DNA of 64,000 nt from Rhodobacter sp. (GCA_027489175.1 JAIYAE010000005.1:1-64000), one strand, 5' to 3'. Positions 53,261 to 61,231 are shown, counted from the first letter of the stretch. Notes: generated by a model from the letters alone, not told the origin. A program made the numbers and translations.

Positions 53261-53328
53261 GAAATTGAGCGCGTGCCGCGCAAGCCTTTTCTCTCGCCTC
53301 TGCGCGCAGGCGCGCAACCGGCTCGGGC
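53261..53328 (+). repeat. Dispersed intergenic repeat family A, copy 2
   Basis: Begins GAAATTGAGCGCG like copy 1 and contains TCTCGCCTCTGCGCGC with GGCGCGCAACCGGCTCGGGC. It is fused directly to family B copy 3. It lies 45 bp upstream of comM. Confidence 0.88.
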
Positions 53329-53366
53329 AGCCTCCGGCGGGGATATTTGGGCCAATGTGAAAGGGG
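53329..53366 (+). repeat. Dispersed intergenic repeat family B, copy 3
   Basis: AGCCTCCGGCGGGGATATTTG then GGCCAATGTGAAAGGGG. It directly follows a family A copy, so the two families may be parts of one larger element. Confidence 0.85.
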
Positions 53367-53433
53367 CTTGGCGGCGGGATGGGCCCGGTCGTGGTCTGTT
53401 GTTCTGGCCCCTGCATGCGCCCCACCCGATTCA

Positions 53434-53466
53434 GAATGGTTAACGGGTAGGGCGGAATGGTTTACG
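53434..53466. promoter_or_regulatory. Two GAATGGTT(A/T)ACG repeats 21 bp apart, with a CtrA-type half-site
   Basis: GAATGGTTAACG (53434-53445) and GAATGGTTTACG (53455-53466) are direct repeats spaced by two helical turns, about 220 bp upstream of comM. The first contains TTAACCAT on the minus strand, the known CtrA half-site in alphaproteobacteria. The second overlaps the GST stop codon. Confidence 0.4.
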
Positions 53467-54334
53467 ATTGGTAAAGGGCCATGAACTTCGGCCAGGCTTC
53501 GGGGTCGGCGACGGTCTTGTCGCGGCAGAAGGCGTTGCAGAAGCCGAAGCTGCGCCCGTAAAGCGAAAGCGTGTGGGTCACGGGTTTGCCGGAATAAGGG
53601 CAAGCGGTGTTTTCGGCCGTGGAGCCTTCGGTCGCGGTGGCGGGAAGGCGGACCGGGCCGGGCCAGTCGCGGCGGGGATAATCGCGGCGGTAGTAGTCCT
53701 GATCCGGGCCGTCGACCATACCCATGGCGCGCCAGCGGCGGAAGCTGGGGTGGGCGAGCTGGGCGTTGACGTAAAGCTGCGCCTGCGCGTTGACGGGCAG
53801 GTTGTAGGTGGCGATGCGGGCGGCGACGGGGGCGAAGAAGGCATCGGCGGCGGAATAGGGGCCGCAAAGCCAGGGCGTGGTGGAGCGGGTGGTTTCCCGC
53901 GCCCAGGCCCAGAGGGTTTCGAGGCGGGCGAGGTCTTGCAGCACATCTTCCGGCGGCTGGCAGTCGGTGTAGCTGACGCGCAGGTTCATCGGGCAGTAGC
54001 TGCGGAGTGCGGTGAAGCCTGCGTGCATCTCAGCCGCGAGGACCCGGGCGGTGGCGCGGGCGTGGGGGTCTTGCGGCCAGAGGTGGGCGTCGGGGTGGCG
54101 GGTGGCCAGTTCCTCGGCGATGGCGATGGTTTCGGGGACGACGCTGCCTTCGGGCGTGCGCATGGTAGGGGCGGTGCGGGCGGGGAAGTAGTCCTTGAGG
54201 ATGGTCGCCAGTTCGTCGGTGTAAAGCCGGGCGCGGTGGGTTTTCACGGGCAGGTCGAAGGCGTCGAAGAGGAGCCAGCCGCGCAGGGACCAGCTGGAAT
54301 AGGCGCGGTCGCCGATCACGAGATCATAGGTCAT
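53462..54334 (-). CDS. Glutathione S-transferase with C-terminal YHS-like cysteine motif
   Basis: A 290-aa protein. Residues 1-210 are a GST: YDLVIGDRAYSSWSLRGWLL with the glutathione-site Ser/Tyr, and a helical domain with WLCGPYSAADAFFAPVAARI. The last 50 residues hold CPYSGKP (C245) and FGFCNAFCRDKTVADPEAW (C266, C270). The spacing and the Y-x-x-x-FGFC...C-x-x-K...DPE pattern recall YHS/TRASH metal-binding domains. This tail is not part of ordinary GSTs and suggests a metal-sensing or haem/cobalamin-related role. It is 73 bp after cobC on the same strand. Confidence 0.86.
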   Translation of the reverse strand: MTYDLVIGDRAYSSWSLRGWLLFDAFDLPVKTHRARLYTDELATILKDYFPARTAPTMRTPEGSVVPETIAIAEELATRHPDAHLWPQDPHARATARVLAAEMHAGFTALRSYCPMNLRVSYTDCQPPEDVLQDLARLETLWAWARETTRSTTPWLCGPYSAADAFFAPVAARIATYNLPVNAQAQLYVNAQLAHPSFRRWRAMGMVDGPDQDYYRRDYPRRDWPGPVRLPATATEGSTAENTACPYSGKPVTHTLSLYGRSFGFCNAFCRDKTVADPEAWPKFMALYQS

Positions 54335-54407
54335 GGGGTCTTCCTTTTTCCCGGCATTTAGGCGGGGCGCGCGGGGGATGGGAAACGATGAATTGTGCGC
54401 CAGGGCA

Positions 54408-54986
54408 TCACGGGCGGTGATTGATCGACAGGGCCTGCCAGCGGCCGTCGGTGAGGCTGAGGCAGGTGACGGAGAGGGGGTCGATGGTCTGCGCGAGGGT
54501 CTGGTAGGGCGTCTGGCCGGTGGCGCGGGCGAGTTGGGTCAGGATGATGCCGAAATGGGCGACGATGATGATGTCGCGGCCGGGGTGGGCGGTGGCGAGG
54601 GCGTCGGCGGTGGCGGTGGCGCGGGTGGCGGCGTCGTCCCAGCTTTCGCCACCGGGGGCGCGGTGGGGGCCGGGGTCCTCCCAGAACTGGCGGGAGAGGA
54701 TGGGATCGGTGGTGGCGATGTCGGACCAGTGGCGGCCGTCCCAGTCGCCGAAGTGGATCTCTCGCAAGCTGGGGTCGGGGGGGAGGCGGGTGCGGGTCTG
54801 GGCAAGGGCGTCGGCGGTGGCGGTGGCGCGGATCAGGTCGGAGGAGGTGAGGAGGGCCTGCGCGGGGAGGTGTGCGTTCAGGCGCTGGAGGGCGGCGGTG
54901 TCGGACAGGTCGGCGGGGACATCGCGCCAGCCGGTCATGGTTTTCTCATGCGTCGGGCCGTGGCGGACCCACCAGAAGCGGGTCAT
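54408..54986 (-). CDS. cobC: Histidine phosphatase family protein (alpha-ribazole phosphatase, CobC type)
   Basis: A 192-aa phosphoglycerate-mutase-like phosphatase. MTRFWWVRHGPTHEKTMTGW has the phosphohistidine RHG, with EIHFGDWDGRHW and VAHFGIILTQ as the family's acid and His motifs. Its start overlaps cobU by 4 bp. Alpha-ribazole-5'-phosphate dephosphorylation is inferred from this coupling; the symbol is thus provisional. Confidence 0.82.
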   Translation of the reverse strand: MTRFWWVRHGPTHEKTMTGWRDVPADLSDTAALQRLNAHLPAQALLTSSDLIRATATADALAQTRTRLPPDPSLREIHFGDWDGRHWSDIATTDPILSRQFWEDPGPHRAPGGESWDDAATRATATADALATAHPGRDIIIVAHFGIILTQLARATGQTPYQTLAQTIDPLSVTCLSLTDGRWQALSINHRP

Positions 54987-55549
54987 TCCAGCACCGGAAG
55001 CTGGCCTTTCAGCGCAAGCGGCAGGCCGGCGATCACGGTGACGACCAGCGTGGCCTGAGCGGCGAGGCGCTGGTTCAGGCGGCCCTGGGCATCGCGGAAG
55101 CGGCGGGCGAGCGCATTGTCGGGAACGATTCCCCATCCGGTTTCGTTGGACACGATGACGATGGGTGCAGGCGTGGCGGCGCAGGCGGCCAGAAGGGCGG
55201 CGGTCTGGGCCGTCAGATCATGATCGGCGAGGAGATGATTGGTGAGCCAGAGAGTTGCGCAGTCGATCAGGATCACCTCCTCCGCCCGGGCGGTGGCGAG
55301 GGCGGAGGGCAGGTCGAGGGGTGCTTCGACCGTTGTCCAATCAGCGCCGCGGTCCTGCTGATGCTGGGCGATGCTGGCGCGCATTTCGTCATCCCAGGCC
55401 TCAGCCGTGGCGATGTAGCGGCGGGGTTTGGCGGCGGCGAAGATCAGACGTTCGGCATAGGCGGATTTGCCGGATCGGGCGCCGCCGATCACAAGCGTGA
55501 GAGGTGGCAATTCCACGGGTTGTTTCGCTGGGTCAAGTGATCCGGTCAC
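54983..55549 (-). CDS. cobU: Bifunctional adenosylcobinamide kinase / adenosylcobinamide-phosphate guanylyltransferase
   Basis: A 188-aa CobU/CobP enzyme of the nucleotide loop assembly in cobalamin synthesis. The P-loop LTLVIGGARSGKSAYAERLI is followed by RYIATAEAWDDEMRASIAQH, with the guanylylated His, and by VSNETGWGIVPDNALARRFR. The GTG at 55549 is preferred (GAGG upstream) though an ATG at 55573 is possible; the latter would put the coding region across the rpoH promoter. Coupled to cobC. Confidence 0.9.
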   Translation of the reverse strand: MTGSLDPAKQPVELPPLTLVIGGARSGKSAYAERLIFAAAKPRRYIATAEAWDDEMRASIAQHQQDRGADWTTVEAPLDLPSALATARAEEVILIDCATLWLTNHLLADHDLTAQTAALLAACAATPAPIVIVSNETGWGIVPDNALARRFRDAQGRLNQRLAAQATLVVTVIAGLPLALKGQLPVLE

Positions 55550-55567
55550 GGGGACGCCTCGTATTAC
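55538..55567 (+). promoter_or_regulatory. ECF-sigma (RpoE-type) promoter for rpoH
   Basis: TGATCC (55538-55543) and TATTAC (55562-55567) are separated by 18 bp, about 50 bp before the rpoH start. TGATCC-type -35 elements are the mark of RpoE promoters in Rhodobacter sphaeroides, where rpoH-II is a known RpoE target. The fit to the gene class is good; the -10 is less canonical. Confidence 0.6.
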
Positions 55568-55616
55568 AGACATAAAAGACGCGAAAGCGCCGCAGGGTAC
55601 CGATCTGGAGGTCAAC

Positions 55617-56495
55617 ATGGCACTTGACGGATATAACGACCAGACAATGTCGCGCCAAGCGATGAAGGCGGAACTTCTGGATGCGGAAACCGAGTTGCGG
55701 CTTGCCTATGCATGGCGCGATCAGCGCGATGAGCAGGCGCTGCACCGGCTGATCACGGCCTATATGCGGTTGGCGATCAGCATGGCGTCGAAATTCCGCC
55801 GCTATGGCGCGCCGATGAACGACCTGATCCAGGAAGCAAGCCTTGGCCTGATGAAGGCGGCGGACAAGTTTGACCCGGATCGTGGCGTGCGGTTTTCGAC
55901 CTATGCGGTCTGGTGGATCAAGGCGTCGATCCAGGATTACGTGATGCGCAACTGGTCGATGGTGCGGACGGGGTCGACCTCCAGCCAGAAGGCGCTGTTC
56001 TTCAACCTGCGCCGGGTGCAGGCCAAGCTGGAACGCGAGGCGTCTCAGCGGGGTGAGACGCTGGACCAGCACCAGCTGCGCCAGATGGTCGCGGTCGAAG
56101 TGGGCGTGCCGGTCCATGACGTGGAGATGATGGAAGGCCGGCTGTCGGGGTCGGACTATTCGCTGAACGCCACGCAGTCTGCCGATGAGGATGGGCGCGA
56201 GTGGATTGACGCGCTGGAAGATGATGGCGTGCAGGCGGCCGAGGCCGTGGAAGGCGCGCATGACACCGACCGGCTGCGCGATTGGCTGATCAACGCACTG
56301 CAGGGCCTGAACGCGCGCGAACGCTATATCGTGGCCGAGCGGAAGCTGAAGGACGAAGGCCGGACGCTGGAGTCCTTGGGCGAAGAGCTGGGCCTGTCGA
56401 AGGAACGTGTGCGCCAGCTGGAAGCGGCGGCCTTCGCCAAGATGCGCCGCAGCCTGGAAGGCCAGTCGCGCGAAGTGCGCCACTTCCTGCTGTAA
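55617..56495 (+). CDS. rpoH: RNA polymerase sigma factor RpoH (RpoH-II type)
   Basis: A 292-aa alternative sigma factor. Region 2 has LIQEASLGLMKAADKFDPDR and YAVWWIKASIQDYVMRNWSM. The RpoH box QKALFFNLRR (from Q124) distinguishes heat-shock sigma factors from RpoD. Region 4 holds ERKLKDEGRTLESLGEELGL and LSKERVRQLEAAAFAKMRR. GGAGGT lies at ideal distance before the ATG. Among Rhodobacter paralogues the N-terminus MALDGYNDQTMSRQAMKAEL resembles RpoH-II, the photo-oxidative stress factor. An RpoE-like promoter upstream agrees. Confidence 0.93.
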   Translation: MALDGYNDQTMSRQAMKAELLDAETELRLAYAWRDQRDEQALHRLITAYMRLAISMASKFRRYGAPMNDLIQEASLGLMKAADKFDPDRGVRFSTYAVWWIKASIQDYVMRNWSMVRTGSTSSQKALFFNLRRVQAKLEREASQRGETLDQHQLRQMVAVEVGVPVHDVEMMEGRLSGSDYSLNATQSADEDGREWIDALEDDGVQAAEAVEGAHDTDRLRDWLINALQGLNARERYIVAERKLKDEGRTLESLGEELGLSKERVRQLEAAAFAKMRRSLEGQSREVRHFLL

Positions 56496-56523
56496 CGCCT
56501 TTTGCCAGCAGTGATCTTGCGGA

Positions 56524-56555
56524 GCGGGCGCCCAAGGGCGCCCGCACTGCTTTTT
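56524..56555 (+). terminator. Intrinsic terminator of rpoH
   Basis: A 10-bp perfect stem, GCGGGCGCCC/GGGCGCCCGC, separated by two bases, then ACTGC and TTTTTG. It begins 29 bp after the rpoH stop. Confidence 0.85.
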
Positions 56556-56587
56556 GTCGCCTGCGCGCTGACGCGCTACGGCTCCGC

Positions 56588-56624
56588 AGCCTTTGGCGGG
56601 GATATTTGGTGCCAGGTGAAAGGG
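56588..56624 (+). repeat. Dispersed intergenic repeat family B, copy 4 (with degenerate family A before it)
   Basis: AGCCTTTGGCGGGGATATTTG then GTGCCAGGTGAAAGGG. The preceding 56555-56587 segment (GTCGCCTGCGCGCTGACGCG) is a decayed family A sequence in the same relative position as at 53261-53328. Confidence 0.8.
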
Positions 56625-56694
56625 CTTTGGGGGAGTTGAGTTTGTGGGGCTTGGCCCCTACTGCTTGGGGGGTAACCTTTTGGGGGGCCTGGCG

Positions 56695-57888
56695 ATGCTT
56701 GCGGGCAAGCGGATACTTCTGATCATCGGCGGCGGGATCGCGGCCTACAAGGCGCTGGAGTTGATCCGGTTGATCCAGAAGGCGGGCGGATCGGTTGTGC
56801 CAGTACTGACGCGGGCGGGGGCGGAGTTCGTGACACCCCTGAGCGTGGGGGCACTGGCAGGGTCGAAGGTCTATCAGGACCTGTTCGACCTGACCGATGA
56901 GGCGGAGATGGGGCATATCCAGCTTTCGCGCGCAGCCGATCTGGTGGTGGTGGCCCCGGCGACGGCGGACCTGATGGCCAAGATGGCCTCGGGGCGGGCG
57001 GATGATCTGGCCTCCACCGTGTTATTGGCGACGGACAAGCGGGTGCTGGTCGCCCCGGCGATGAATGTGCGGATGTGGGACCACCCGGCGACGCGGCGGA
57101 ACCTTGGCGTTCTGCGCGGGGATGGCGTGCTGGTCGTGGGGCCGGATGAGGGTGAGATGGCTTGCGGCGAGTACGGGCCCGGGCGGATGGCGGAACCGGC
57201 GGCGATTGTCGCGGCCATTGGTGCGGCGCTGGGGGGCGGGCCTTTGGCGGGGCGGCATGTGGTGGTGACATCCGGCCCGACGCATGAGCCAATTGACCCG
57301 GTGCGCTACATCGCCAACCGATCCTCGGGTGCGCAGGGGACGGCGATTGCGGTGGCGTTGCGCGATCTGGGGGCGCGGGTGACGTTTGTCACTGGGCCTG
57401 CGGCGGTGCCTGCGCCTGCCGGGGTGGCGGTGGTCGCGGTGGAGACGGCAGCGGAGATGGCGGCGGCGGTGGCGGCGGCCCTGCCTGCGGATGCGGCCGT
57501 GATGGCGGCGGCGGTCGCCGATTGGCGGGTGGCAAATGCAAGCGGGCAGAAGCTGAAGAAGGACGGGTCTGGCAAGGCTCCTGCGCTGGAGTTTGCCGAG
57601 AATGTGGACATTCTGGCTGCGGTGTCGAAAGGCGCGATGCGGCCCCGGCTGGTGGTGGGCTTTGCGGCCGAGACCACGGATGTGGTGGCACATGCCACAG
57701 CCAAACGGGTGCGCAAGGGCTGTGACTGGATCGTGGCGAATGATGTATCCCCCGCGACCGGGATCATGGGCGGGGCGGAAAATGCGGCCGTGTTGATCAC
57801 CGACGGCGGGGCCGAGGCCTGGCCGCGGATGGGCAAGGACGCGGTGGCGCGGAAGCTGGCGGCGAAGATTGCCGAGGCTTTGGCCTGA
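56695..57888 (+). CDS. coaBC: Phosphopantothenoylcysteine synthetase/decarboxylase
   Basis: A 397-aa bifunctional coenzyme A biosynthesis enzyme. The N-terminal CoaC flavin decarboxylase has LIIGGGIAAYKALELIRLI, HIQLSRAADLVVVAPATADL and APAMNVRMWDHPATRRNL; the C-terminal CoaB ligase begins VVVTSGPTHEPIDPVRYIAN and has MAAAVADWRVANASGQKLKK. The start at 56695 agrees with family N-termini; an upstream in-frame start at 56644 adds a Gly-rich junk-like stretch. Followed by dut. Confidence 0.94.
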   Translation: MLAGKRILLIIGGGIAAYKALELIRLIQKAGGSVVPVLTRAGAEFVTPLSVGALAGSKVYQDLFDLTDEAEMGHIQLSRAADLVVVAPATADLMAKMASGRADDLASTVLLATDKRVLVAPAMNVRMWDHPATRRNLGVLRGDGVLVVGPDEGEMACGEYGPGRMAEPAAIVAAIGAALGGGPLAGRHVVVTSGPTHEPIDPVRYIANRSSGAQGTAIAVALRDLGARVTFVTGPAAVPAPAGVAVVAVETAAEMAAAVAAALPADAAVMAAAVADWRVANASGQKLKKDGSGKAPALEFAENVDILAAVSKGAMRPRLVVGFAAETTDVVAHATAKRVRKGCDWIVANDVSPATGIMGGAENAAVLITDGGAEAWPRMGKDAVARKLAAKIAEALA

Positions 57889-57898
57889 GGCAGGCCTG

Positions 57899-57935
57899 AG
57901 CCTCTGGCGGGGATATTTGGACCAGAATGAAAGGG
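57899..57935 (+). repeat. Dispersed intergenic repeat family B, copy 5
   Basis: AGCCTCTGGCGGGGATATTTG then GACCAGAATGAAAGGG. It ends 7 bases before the likely dut start, so that its terminal AAAGGG is positioned as the Shine-Dalgarno of dut. Confidence 0.85.
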
Positions 57936-57941
57936 CTTGCG

Positions 57942-58412
57942 ATGGGGCCGGTGGTCAGCGTGATGTGGGAGGATTGGGCGGATCGGACCCTGGCCTTGCC
58001 GGCCTATCAGACGGCGGGGGCGGCGGGGGCGGACCTGTGCGCGAATTTCCCTGAGGGGGAGCGTGCTGTGGGGTTGGTGCTGCCGCCGACGGGGCGGGCG
58101 ATTTGTCCCACGGGGATCAGGGTCGCGATCCCGGCGGGGTTCGAGATGCAGGTGCGGCCTAGGTCAGGCCTTGCGATGAAGCATGGGGTGACGGTGCCGA
58201 ATACGCCGGGGACCATCGACAGCGATTATCGCGGGCCTTTGGGGGTGGCGCTGATCAACCTTGGGGCCGAGCCCTATACGGTGCGGCATGGCGACCGGGT
58301 GGCGCAGGTGGTCGTCGCGCCGGTCGTGCAGGCGGGGTTTGCGGTGGTGGACGCGCTGGATGAGACGGCGCGGGGGACGGGCGGGTTTGGCTCGACTGGC
58401 ATGCGGTCATGA
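57942..58412 (+). CDS. dut: dUTP diphosphatase
   Basis: A 156-aa trimeric dUTPase hydrolysing dUTP to dUMP and pyrophosphate. The five motifs are present, among them [50 protein letters not shown] and the C-terminal P-loop-like [10 protein letters not shown]. The ATG at 57942 has AAAGGG 7 bases upstream. An earlier ATG at 57927 lies inside the repeat and is less likely. Its TGA overlaps the ThiF-like ATG. Confidence 0.95.
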   Translation: MGPVVSVMWEDWADRTLALPAYQTAGAAGADLCANFPEGERAVGLVLPPTGRAICPTGIRVAIPAGFEMQVRPRSGLAMKHGVTVPNTPGTIDSDYRGPLGVALINLGAEPYTVRHGDRVAQVVVAPVVQAGFAVVDALDETARGTGGFGSTGMRS

Positions 58413-59473
58413 TCGGGCTGCTGGGCTTCGCGGCGATCTGGGGGATCGGGCGCTGGCAGGGCCAGGGGACGCGGTGGTTTCCCTTCGCCGTGGGATGGTG
58501 GGTGATCCTGATGGTCGCGCACCTGCCGCAAATGGCGAATGGCCCTTTCGCGCGGATCACGGGGGGTGATTTGCGGGCCTGGGGGCTGTTTGGGTTTCTG
58601 GTCCTGCTGGTCCTGGCCTATCGCAAGGGCTTTCGGGCCGTGCAGGGGCAGAAGGTCGCGGCGCCGGTGGCGGTGGTCCCTTCGGGCAAGTTCCGTGAGG
58701 CGGAGTTGGAGCGGTATTCCCGCCACATCCTGCTGCGCGAGATTGGTGGGCAGGGGCAGAAGCAGCTGAAGGCGGCGAAGGTGCTGGTGGTGGGGGCGGG
58801 GGGGCTGGGGTCGCCGGTCCTTTTGTACCTGGCGGGGAGCGGGGTCGGGACGATCGGGGTCATCGACCCGGATGTGGTCGAAGGGTCGAACCTGCAGCGG
58901 CAGGTGATCCATGCCGATGCGCGGATCGGGATGCCGAAGGTGTTCTCCGCGGAAGTTGCGATGCGGGCGCTGAACCCGTTCATCGAGGTGCGGCCTTACA
59001 ACCGGCGTCTGGATGAGGGGAACGCGGCGGCGCTGGTGGCGGAGTATGATCTGGTGCTGGACGGGACCGATGACTTTGACACGCGCTATCTGGTCAACCG
59101 GGCCTGTGTGGTGGCGGGGGTGCCGCTGATCTCGGGCGCGATCACGCAGTGGGAGGGGCAGGTGAGCCTGTTTGACCCCGCCCATGGCGCGCCCTGCTAT
59201 GCCTGTGTCTTCCCGGTCAAGCCCGCGCGGGGGCTGGTGCCGACCTGTGCTGAGGCGGGGGTGGCCGCGCCTTTGCCGGGGATCATCGGGGGGATCATGG
59301 CGATGGAGGCGGTCAAGCACCTGACCGGGGCGGGGGAGACTTTGGCCGGGCGGCTGATGATCCACGATGCGCTTTACGGCGAGACGCGGGTGATCGGGGT
59401 CAAGCGGCGGGCGGATTGTGCGGTCTGTGGGGCGGGCGTGTCCCGGGCCGGGACAGAGGCACCGGCAGTTTGA
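58409..59473 (+). CDS. HesA/MoeB/ThiF family adenylyltransferase with N-terminal membrane segments
   Basis: A 354-aa protein. The first 75 residues form two or three hydrophobic segments ([41 protein letters not shown]). The rest is a ThiF/MoeB adenylating enzyme: [20 protein letters not shown], the nucleotide-binding [20 protein letters not shown], and zinc-binding CYAC and CAVC. It would adenylate the C-terminus of a ubiquitin-like sulfur carrier (MoaD or ThiS). Coupled to dut by ATGA. The membrane extension is unusual for the superfamily. Confidence 0.9.
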   Translation: MIGLLGFAAIWGIGRWQGQGTRWFPFAVGWWVILMVAHLPQMANGPFARITGGDLRAWGLFGFLVLLVLAYRKGFRAVQGQKVAAPVAVVPSGKFREAELERYSRHILLREIGGQGQKQLKAAKVLVVGAGGLGSPVLLYLAGSGVGTIGVIDPDVVEGSNLQRQVIHADARIGMPKVFSAEVAMRALNPFIEVRPYNRRLDEGNAAALVAEYDLVLDGTDDFDTRYLVNRACVVAGVPLISGAITQWEGQVSLFDPAHGAPCYACVFPVKPARGLVPTCAEAGVAAPLPGIIGGIMAMEAVKHLTGAGETLAGRLMIHDALYGETRVIGVKRRADCAVCGAGVSRAGTEAPAV

Positions 59474-59514
59474 GTTCAAGGGGTTGGCATGGGCGTTAAC
59501 GGATTGTTAGGGCC

Positions 59515-60315
59515 GTGCCCCTGACCGCGCCGCAGCCGAGGGGACGGCGCTGGCGGATCATCCTTCACGGGGTGGCTGTTCTGGGCCTGACCGTGCTGAC
59601 GCAGCTGGGTGGGCTTGCCTGGCTGGCGGCGCTGGCTTTTCGGCGGGGGCGGCTGGCATTCCTTGCGATCTTTATTCTGGCCTACGTGGCCCTGTGGGGT
59701 GGGGCGCAGTTTGCAGCACCTGTTTTCGGGCGGGTGCCATTGCCTTGCTCGGGCGAGGTCTTGCGGACGCAGTCGCGGCTTTACTGCGTGTTGCTGCGGA
59801 ACTTTGTCACGCCAGAGATGGCCGATGTGGCGTTGGACGCGGCCCAAGCGGTGGCCGTCAGGTTTCCCGGCACGGTCACGCTGGCGCTGGATGGCGGGTT
59901 TCCGTTTCTGGACGGGATGCCGCTGGTGCCGCATCTAAGCCATGACGACGGCGAGAAGCTGGATTTCGCATTCTACTATGCGGATACGGTTCATGGCGAT
60001 GGGGCCTATCTGCCGGGGCTGACCGCTTCTGCCATCGGCTACTTTTCCTTCCTGCGCTTGGGCAAAGAGACCTGCCCGCCGGTCTGGCCGACTTTGCGGT
60101 GGGAGATGCGCTGGATGGAGCCGCTGCATCGGTCCATCGGGTTGGAGCCAGAGCGGACGCGGGCGCTGATCGGGGCTTTGGCAAAGGACCCACGGGTCGG
60201 CAAGATCTTCGTCGAGCCACCGGTCGCCGCAGCGCTGGGCGTGGCCGGGGAAAAGATCCGGTTCCAGGGCTGCCGCGCGGCGCGGCATGATGACCATATC
60301 CACGTCCAGCTATGA
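59515..60315 (+). CDS. Membrane protein with extensin/MepA-like (LAS) metallopeptidase site
   Basis: A 266-aa protein. About three hydrophobic stretches (LHGVAVLGLTVLTQLGGLAW; LAFLAIFILAYVALWGGAQF) precede a soluble domain. H143-x6-D150 in SHDDGEKLDFAF and the C-terminal HDDHIHVQL (H261-x-H263) form the zinc-binding pattern of LAS peptidases (MepA, D-Ala-D-Ala peptidases). CSGEVLRTQSRLYC may form a disulfide. Peptidoglycan cleavage at the outer face of the membrane is likely but not proven. It starts with GTG; the SD is weak. Confidence 0.7.
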   Translation: MPLTAPQPRGRRWRIILHGVAVLGLTVLTQLGGLAWLAALAFRRGRLAFLAIFILAYVALWGGAQFAAPVFGRVPLPCSGEVLRTQSRLYCVLLRNFVTPEMADVALDAAQAVAVRFPGTVTLALDGGFPFLDGMPLVPHLSHDDGEKLDFAFYYADTVHGDGAYLPGLTASAIGYFSFLRLGKETCPPVWPTLRWEMRWMEPLHRSIGLEPERTRALIGALAKDPRVGKIFVEPPVAAALGVAGEKIRFQGCRAARHDDHIHVQL

Positions 60316-60320
60316 CGGGA

Positions 60321-61001
60321 TCAGGGGGCTTCGTCGATCCGGGCGGCGACAAGGCGTTGCAGGTCCCATAGCCCACGGTCATGGATGCCGCGCGCCTGCA
60401 GGTGGCTGACGGTGTTCAATAGATACTCGGCCCCGCTGCCCCAATGGCCGCAGGCCTTTGCCAGCATCGCGGCCTGGTCAACCAGAGGCAGGCGGACGTA
60501 GGCGGGTGAGGCGCGGTTCATCACGAAGGCCAGCGCGGTGGCGGGGCCTGCACTGGTGCGCACGGTGATCCACTGCGGCATGGAATTGATCGGCTTGACC
60601 GTGAACTCTCGTCTGAAGAGCCGGTCCAGCGTGACGGGCAGATCGCCAGGCGGAAGGTCGTAGAGGACGCCCCTGCAGCTGCCGCCCCGGTCCAGCGCCA
60701 TCATCAGGCCAGGGCAATCGGGCGTGGCGCGAAAGCGGATCATCTTGAGGCAAAAGCTGCGGTGCCAGCCATGCGCGGTGGCGGGGGTTTCGGCAGTATG
60801 CTCAATCTCGGGCTTCCAGATCAGCGAGCCGTAGGCAAACAGGCGCAAGGGGCCGGGTGGGGCGCAGCCCGCAATGCGGGTGACCCAGGCGGCGTAATCG
60901 GCGTCGGTCTGCATCTCCATCCCCGGGGGTGGGCCAGTATCGGGAACCTCACGGTGGATGCGGGCGATATGGGCCGGGGTGAGGGCCAGGGTGCGGGTCA
61001 T
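60321..61001 (-). CDS. chaC: Gamma-glutamylcyclotransferase, ChaC type
   Basis: A 226-aa enzyme that degrades glutathione to 5-oxoproline and Cys-Gly. The substrate-binding FAYGSLIWKPEIEHTAETPA and LDRGGSCRGVLYDLPPG are ChaC signatures, with the catalytic Glu in the RREFTVK region. AGGA precedes the ATG. Convergent with the LAS-peptidase gene (5 bp apart). Together with gshB and two GSTs, glutathione metabolism is well represented here. Confidence 0.9.
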   Translation of the reverse strand: MTRTLALTPAHIARIHREVPDTGPPPGMEMQTDADYAAWVTRIAGCAPPGPLRLFAYGSLIWKPEIEHTAETPATAHGWHRSFCLKMIRFRATPDCPGLMMALDRGGSCRGVLYDLPPGDLPVTLDRLFRREFTVKPINSMPQWITVRTSAGPATALAFVMNRASPAYVRLPLVDQAAMLAKACGHWGSGAEYLLNTVSHLQARGIHDRGLWDLQRLVAARIDEAP

Positions 61002-61113
61002 GGGCTGATCCTGTTCAATGGCGATGGGTGAAAGGGGCGGTGGTTCAAAAGGCGGAAGGTCCGGTCAAGACGGGTGGCCTCGGGCCGGGTGTGGGCCGAG
61101 CGTTCTGAACGGA

Positions 61114-61139
61114 ATTTGGGCACCCCTTATTGCCCAAAT
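61114..61139. other. ATTTGGGCA/TGCCCAAAT inverted repeat in divergent promoter region
   Basis: Perfect 9-base arms with an 8-base loop, centred about 100 bp before both divergent starts. It could be an operator for both or an RNA hairpin. GTTCTGA also occurs on both sides (61102 and 61155 areas). Confidence 0.45.
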
Positions 61140-61231
61140 CCAGTAAATTTTGGCCGTTCTGACCACAGGAGGGAACTTTTAACCGGCTGTCTACGTTTCT
61201 TCGGTATCCGAACAAAGACCGGAGACGCCAA

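Noticed and set aside
59496..59510. TTAA-N7-TTAG resembling a full CtrA site
   Set aside because: One mismatch to the consensus and only a few bases from the GTG start of the LAS-peptidase gene; too close to act as a normal activator site and likely chance.
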